Assembly (NCBI GenBank): GCA_000169355.1
Contig: AAXX01000003.1
Coordinates: 124,001-188,000, forward strand
DNA from: Flavobacteria bacterium BAL38
Lineage (GTDB): Bacteria; Bacteroidota; Bacteroidia; Flavobacteriales; Flavobacteriaceae
DNA length: 64,000 bases
Direction: 5' to 3'
Every line of letters starts with the position of its first letter. Positions within the stretch are counted from its first letter, which is position 1. Shown piece by piece: positions 60,425 to 64,000 of this stretch. A model generated the notes under the pieces. It was not told where the DNA came from. It did no database searches and saw only the letters and a list, made by a program, of their open reading frames with translations. Made by a program: the position numbers and the translations under genes.

Positions 60425-62725
60425 TTACATATTATTACATTTTTTGCAGAAATCAGATTTAATTTGTTCGTTTCTTAAAAGATTAAAATTTTCTTTTTGC
60501 CATTCACACCATTCTTTTTTATTCAATTGGTAAACTCTGTTTAAAACTTGTTGATTTGTTTTTGCATTATTTTCTTCAAAGAATAAAGCAGCTGTTTGTG
60601 CTAATAATAAAGCTTCTTCTTTTGAAAATGATGGTTTATTCATTTCGCTTTTGAGCAAAGCAATACAATAGCTATAAACACTCCAATGATTAACAAACAA
60701 AGCTAAATTCATCCTGTCTTCTTTCGTTTTTATGTTAGATTTAAAACTCAAATAAACTCTATCGAAATATTGATTAATGTTCTTGTAATCATTGATATGA
60801 TTGCTATAATAGAGTAAAATATAATCAAAATTTGAGTGTAATTTTTTATTTTCTTTAAACGTTATGAATTTATTTTCTACTGTAGCAGGCTTAATAACAT
60901 TAGTTAGTTTAGAAAAATTTATATCCCATTTTTCAAGTAATTCGCTATTTATTCTACAATAAAGGATCAATAAATTTAGTTGTGCATTTTTTGGTAAAGA
61001 GTCAAATTTTTCTAGCCAAATTTTCAAAAATTGAGTTGTTTTAAAATAATCTAGGTTAAAATTTTTACAGATTACTGCCGTTGCATTTTGAACTAATTTA
61101 GGATTTGTTTTTATTTCATTAAAAACCATTTCATCAAAAATGCATGAACTAAACTCTAAAGAATATATTTTCGAAAGTGCCAAATTAGCCCTTTTATAGT
61201 CCTTGTCGAAAATTGCTGTTTTAAGATTTAAGTCATATAATAATTCGAAATTTTGTTCTTTTAACAATGAATCTTTATCAATTTCTCCATAGTAATTGAC
61301 AACTAATTTAGATACTCTTTGTTCATTTAGATACGTTTCAAAATCTTTGTTTTTTAAATTGATGTATTTTCTGATTTCATTTTTGGGTTTACTTGCTAAA
61401 TATTCCATATTTTCCATTGCTAATTGGATGTAGCATTTTTCCCAATTTTCTTCTGCAACAATTATCGAAGGTTTTATTTTTATACCTAAAGAATCTTTGG
61501 CAAATTTTTGTATTTCAGCCGCTCTATCATTATATAGTTTTTTGTTTAATATTTCATTTCCCTCTACGGAACTATAACTATATATTTGAGTAGAATGAAC
61601 TTTATTGTATAATTTATAGTAACTTTCATTATTTGATTTCACTTTATTTTTGTCAAATTCAAATAATAATTCTTCAGTATATATGATTCCTTTATTGCTT
61701 AAACTAGCATCATTTGTCACTTCAATGATTGGTTCTAAAGGAAATAAATTTATTGTTTTAGAATTAACTTTTAAAGGCACAACATATTCACAAGCACAAT
61801 TATCAAAAATTAAAATTACATTAGCGACAATTTCTTTTCCAATAAGATGATTGGGTACTTTTCCAACTTTAGTTATTAACTTGTATTCGTTTTGAGCGGT
61901 GTTATTTTTTAATAATTCTTCTCTGTAAATGGGTTCTGACATAACGCCATCGTAAATTGGAGAAACATCAAAAGTGTTAGGTTTGTTGCAACTCATTTGT
62001 TCCTTTTCAACAAAATCAATTGCTATTCCATCTTTAATATTAGAAAATATGGATTGAAATTCTTGTTTGTCATGATAATATAAAATAACATTTTCTCCTT
62101 CAATTTGGATACTATTTCCAATGTGTAATTTAGTACCAAGATCAATAGTTTTACATTTTTGATTTTTAACCTTTAAACCAAAAGCATTTTCAGAGAGTTG
62201 ATTTGGAATTTCTATTCCTTTACGACCAAAAACTTGTGTAGCATAAATTCTATTTCTTTTTTCATCTATAAAGAAACCTAAGTCGGCAGAATTATAATCT
62301 TTATTGATAATATTTTTGTAGTGGGGTGGTGAATTTTTCCATTGATTAAAAATTGATAAAGCTAATTTTTCTAAATCCTTCTCACTATAATTCTCATGTT
62401 TAATTGAAGTAAATAAGATGTTTTCTCCTATAAGATCAAATTTTTTTCCACCATAAAAAAATACTCTATCACGTGGTTTTTTTTTAATAATATCTCTTTG
62501 TTCATGAGATAACAATCCTATTTTTTTTAAATATAAACTATGATCTTCAGCTGCTTTAAGAAGAAAAGTATCTTTTTCAAATTCTTTTAATTTTAGCGAT
62601 TTCCTGTGATTGTTTATTAAAATAGTAACTTTTGAATTTAATTTTTCAAAGTTGATTTCAATTTCTTCTTGAGAAAAAATTGAAATAGAAAACAAAAATG
62701 ATATAAAGAAGAAAAGTTTGCTCAT
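60425..62725 (-). CDS. CAP-domain protein with an OmpA-like segment, secreted
   Basis: The ATG at 62725 opens a signal peptide (MSKLFFFISFLFSISIFSQ); an upstream in-frame start at 62800 lies in repeat DNA. The 766-residue protein has a CAP domain at about 25-165 (LLSHEQRDIIKKKPRDRVFF), then beta-rich sequence, then about 352-417 a short OmpA/MotB-like pattern: ELLFEFDKNKVKS, IYSYSSVEGNE, LYNDRAAEIQKFAKD. The last 340 residues are helical and unassigned. The OmpA part would anchor it to peptidoglycan. The joint assignment is inferred from pattern. Confidence 0.78.
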   Translation of the reverse strand: MSKLFFFISFLFSISIFSQEEIEINFEKLNSKVTILINNHRKSLKLKEFEKDTFLLKAAEDHSLYLKKIGLLSHEQRDIIKKKPRDRVFFYGGKKFDLIGENILFTSIKHENYSEKDLEKLALSIFNQWKNSPPHYKNIINKDYNSADLGFFIDEKRNRIYATQVFGRKGIEIPNQLSENAFGLKVKNQKCKTIDLGTKLHIGNSIQIEGENVILYYHDKQEFQSIFSNIKDGIAIDFVEKEQMSCNKPNTFDVSPIYDGVMSEPIYREELLKNNTAQNEYKLITKVGKVPNHLIGKEIVANVILIFDNCACEYVVPLKVNSKTINLFPLEPIIEVTNDASLSNKGIIYTEELLFEFDKNKVKSNNESYYKLYNKVHSTQIYSYSSVEGNEILNKKLYNDRAAEIQKFAKDSLGIKIKPSIIVAEENWEKCYIQLAMENMEYLASKPKNEIRKYINLKNKDFETYLNEQRVSKLVVNYYGEIDKDSLLKEQNFELLYDLNLKTAIFDKDYKRANLALSKIYSLEFSSCIFDEMVFNEIKTNPKLVQNATAVICKNFNLDYFKTTQFLKIWLEKFDSLPKNAQLNLLILYCRINSELLEKWDINFSKLTNVIKPATVENKFITFKENKKLHSNFDYILLYYSNHINDYKNINQYFDRVYLSFKSNIKTKEDRMNLALFVNHWSVYSYCIALLKSEMNKPSFSKEEALLLAQTAALFFEENNAKTNQQVLNRVYQLNKKEWCEWQKENFNLLRNEQIKSDFCKKCNNM

Positions 62726-62778
62726 AATTTTTGGTTTGATATCTAGATTAATGCCAACTTTCATGCCAAAATAATCCA

Positions 62779-62846
62779 AGAGATTCCTTCGGAATGACAA
62801 AGTTGTGGATAACTGAACACTGTGACTACTAACTGAATACTAAACA
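62779..62846. repeat. Palindrome plus ACTG-type repeat, right flank of the CAP genes
   Basis: GAGATTCCTTCGGAATGACA (62780-62799) is the reverse complement of the repeat at 59811-59830 except for two bases, and an ACTG-type array (62809-62846) follows outward. This mirrors the order at the left flank. Confidence 0.72.
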
Positions 62847-62847
62847 A

Positions 62848-64000
62848 TTACCCTTTCAAAAACTCATTAATCTTTTTTCTATCACCTGCAATCCATAAAA
62901 TATCATCAGATTCTAAAATCCAGTGCGATTCTGGGTTAAGAATACGTTTACCATTGCGTTCGATTCCCACGATGATGCCGTGCGTTTTTTCTCTTATTTC
63001 TGAATCTCGTATGCTTTTGCCAATACAAACCCTATTTTTAAGTGCTAATTGCTGTAAAATAATGTCTTCTTTAGCCAAAGTTTCTGGTTCGTCTATTTCG
63101 TGTTTGTCTAAATAGCTTTTGAATAATTTTACTTGCTCATCGGTTCCAATTACGTTGATTTCATCTCCAGGAAATAAGCGCTCACTTCTTACAGGTATAT
63201 TAATGGTTATATCACCACGTTTGATGGAGGCAATATTAATACCAAATTGTTCTCTAATTTTTAATGATTTTAATGATTTTCCTGCCAAGTTTGAAGCAGC
63301 AGCAATCGTAAATTCTGTCATATGACCATCCCAAGGGGATAAAACGATTTGGCGCTTGTTAGTTTGCTTAGTAATTTCTCGATCATTGTAGTTAATTAAA
63401 AAATGACTTTCTATTTTATTGTAAAAAGAATGGAGTCGCTTTGGAAATAAAATATAAGAAACAATTCCAATTACTAAAGCAACAAATGCAATTATGGGTG
63501 AGAAAAATTCATTTAATACAAAACCCATATAAAATAATGAAAGTGCAATTCTAAAGAAGACTAAAACGAGAATGGGACCTTGATATTTTTTTACCTGTAA
63601 CAGTTCTTGCACTTGTTTTACAGCTACTCTTCTTAGAGATAAAGCCCATAAAAATGGAGATAAAATAATCACTGTTATAAAAGCAGCAATTGCGTTTCCG
63701 AATCTAGAATCTGAAACCAAAGGCAGTATGTATTTTGATGAAAGTAGAATAATGGCAACAATAATGATAGAGTGAATAATAACCTGAGTTAAATACGCTT
63801 TTAGTACAATTTGCCATGTACTTACCGATTTAATAGCATCTGTGTTTGCGCTGTAGCGTTCAATTTTTTTAACCCATCGTCTTGGTAACTTTTTTTCTAA
63901 ATATACAGAAAAGGGAGTCGCAAACTTTACCATAAAAGGAGTGGTGAATGTTGTTATTGCCGAAACAGCCACTACAATTGGATATAAAAAATCGCTCGTT
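62848..64000 (-). CDS. Cation:proton antiporter with RCK-C (TrkA-C) domains, partial
   Basis: The open frame runs to the window edge without a stop; the GTG at 63972 is not a real start. The visible 383 residues begin within the membrane part (six or so helices, about 10-200, for example FGNAIAAFITVIILSPFLWA) and end in two TrkA-C/RCK-C domains (about 225-300 and 305-380: FTIAAASNLAGKSLKSLKIR, then RVCIGKSIRDSEIREKTHGI). Such proteins exchange Na+ or K+ for H+. The N-terminal helices lie beyond the right edge. Confidence 0.87.
   Translation of the reverse strand, partial: TSDFLYPIVVAVSAITTFTTPFMVKFATPFSVYLEKKLPRRWVKKIERYSANTDAIKSVSTWQIVLKAYLTQVIIHSIIIVAIILLSSKYILPLVSDSRFGNAIAAFITVIILSPFLWALSLRRVAVKQVQELLQVKKYQGPILVLVFFRIALSLFYMGFVLNEFFSPIIAFVALVIGIVSYILFPKRLHSFYNKIESHFLINYNDREITKQTNKRQIVLSPWDGHMTEFTIAAASNLAGKSLKSLKIREQFGINIASIKRGDITINIPVRSERLFPGDEINVIGTDEQVKLFKSYLDKHEIDEPETLAKEDIILQQLALKNRVCIGKSIRDSEIREKTHGIIVGIERNGKRILNPESHWILESDDILWIAGDRKKINEFLKG

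Noticed and set aside
62726..62800. Upstream start of the CAP-OmpA protein at 62800
   Set aside because: It would translate the palindromic repeat into the N-terminus, and the signal peptide starts at 62725.

Overview
The window is AT-rich chromosomal DNA from a Flavobacterium-like member of the Bacteroidetes (Flavobacteriaceae). Four things support this: the 16S and 23S sequences; promoters of the Bacteroidetes form TTG-N19-TAnnTTTG; TonB-dependent receptors (one paired with a DUF4249 lipoprotein); and lineage-typical families (DUF3857, DUF3810, DUF4268, NRDE, monomeric isocitrate dehydrogenase). Most genes are housekeeping. The accessory interest sits in a few short patches.

Region by region. 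1-2.9 kb: translation operon thrS-infC-rpmI on the minus strand; infC lacks any ATG/GTG/TTG at its expected N-terminus. 2.9-4 kb: a 1.1-kb spacer with a structured repeat, four tandem 13-mers and two rRNA promoters. 4-9.2 kb: complete rRNA operon 16S-tRNA-Ile(GAT)-tRNA-Ala(TGC)-23S-5S with terminator. 9.2-10.9 kb: an orphan Rhs tip, made of a truncated core, a C-terminal domain interrupted by one stop codon and carrying a possible caspase-like His/Cys pair, and an intact membrane-anchored candidate immunity gene 3 nt downstream. 10.9-18.1 kb: secreted-protein operon of a 1086-aa TPR/MORN-type repeat protein, an apparently active transglutaminase-like DUF3857 protein and a DUF3857 paralogue lacking the catalytic Cys. 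18.2-21.4 kb: msrB-dinB-NRDE-ATP-grasp operon and a DUF4268 gene. 21.4-29.6 kb: Nudix hydrolase, acyltransferase, an ECF sigma factor with a candidate membrane anti-sigma protein and a TraB-like protein, a DUF3810 protease-like protein, pepD and an L,D-transpeptidase.

29.7-39.8 kb: siderophore receptor with a PepSY protein, prfA, pyrF, a BtuF-like binding protein, hydrolases and small proteins. 39.8-46.2 kb: uvrB with a toxin-antitoxin remnant (an internal deletion) immediately upstream, thiamine pyrophosphokinase, and a TonB receptor/DUF4249 pair. 46.3-52.4 kb: icd, rplS, trmD, a methyltransferase and a cyclophilin-FKBP fusion. 52.5-59.8 kb: small lipoproteins, a one-heme cytochrome, redoxin, pyrD, an HMG-CoA-lyase-like gene and guaB. 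59.8-62.8 kb: two CAP-domain genes, the larger fused to an OmpA-like segment, flanked by mirrored composite repeats. The right edge cuts a cation:proton antiporter with RCK-C domains.

The most unusual items are the silenced Rhs tip with retained immunity gene, the toxin-antitoxin deletion scar at uvrB, the non-canonical infC start, the CAP-OmpA fusion inside mirrored repeats, and the dispersed ACTG-type and palindromic intergenic repeats. All domain calls come from reading the sequence; no database search was run.
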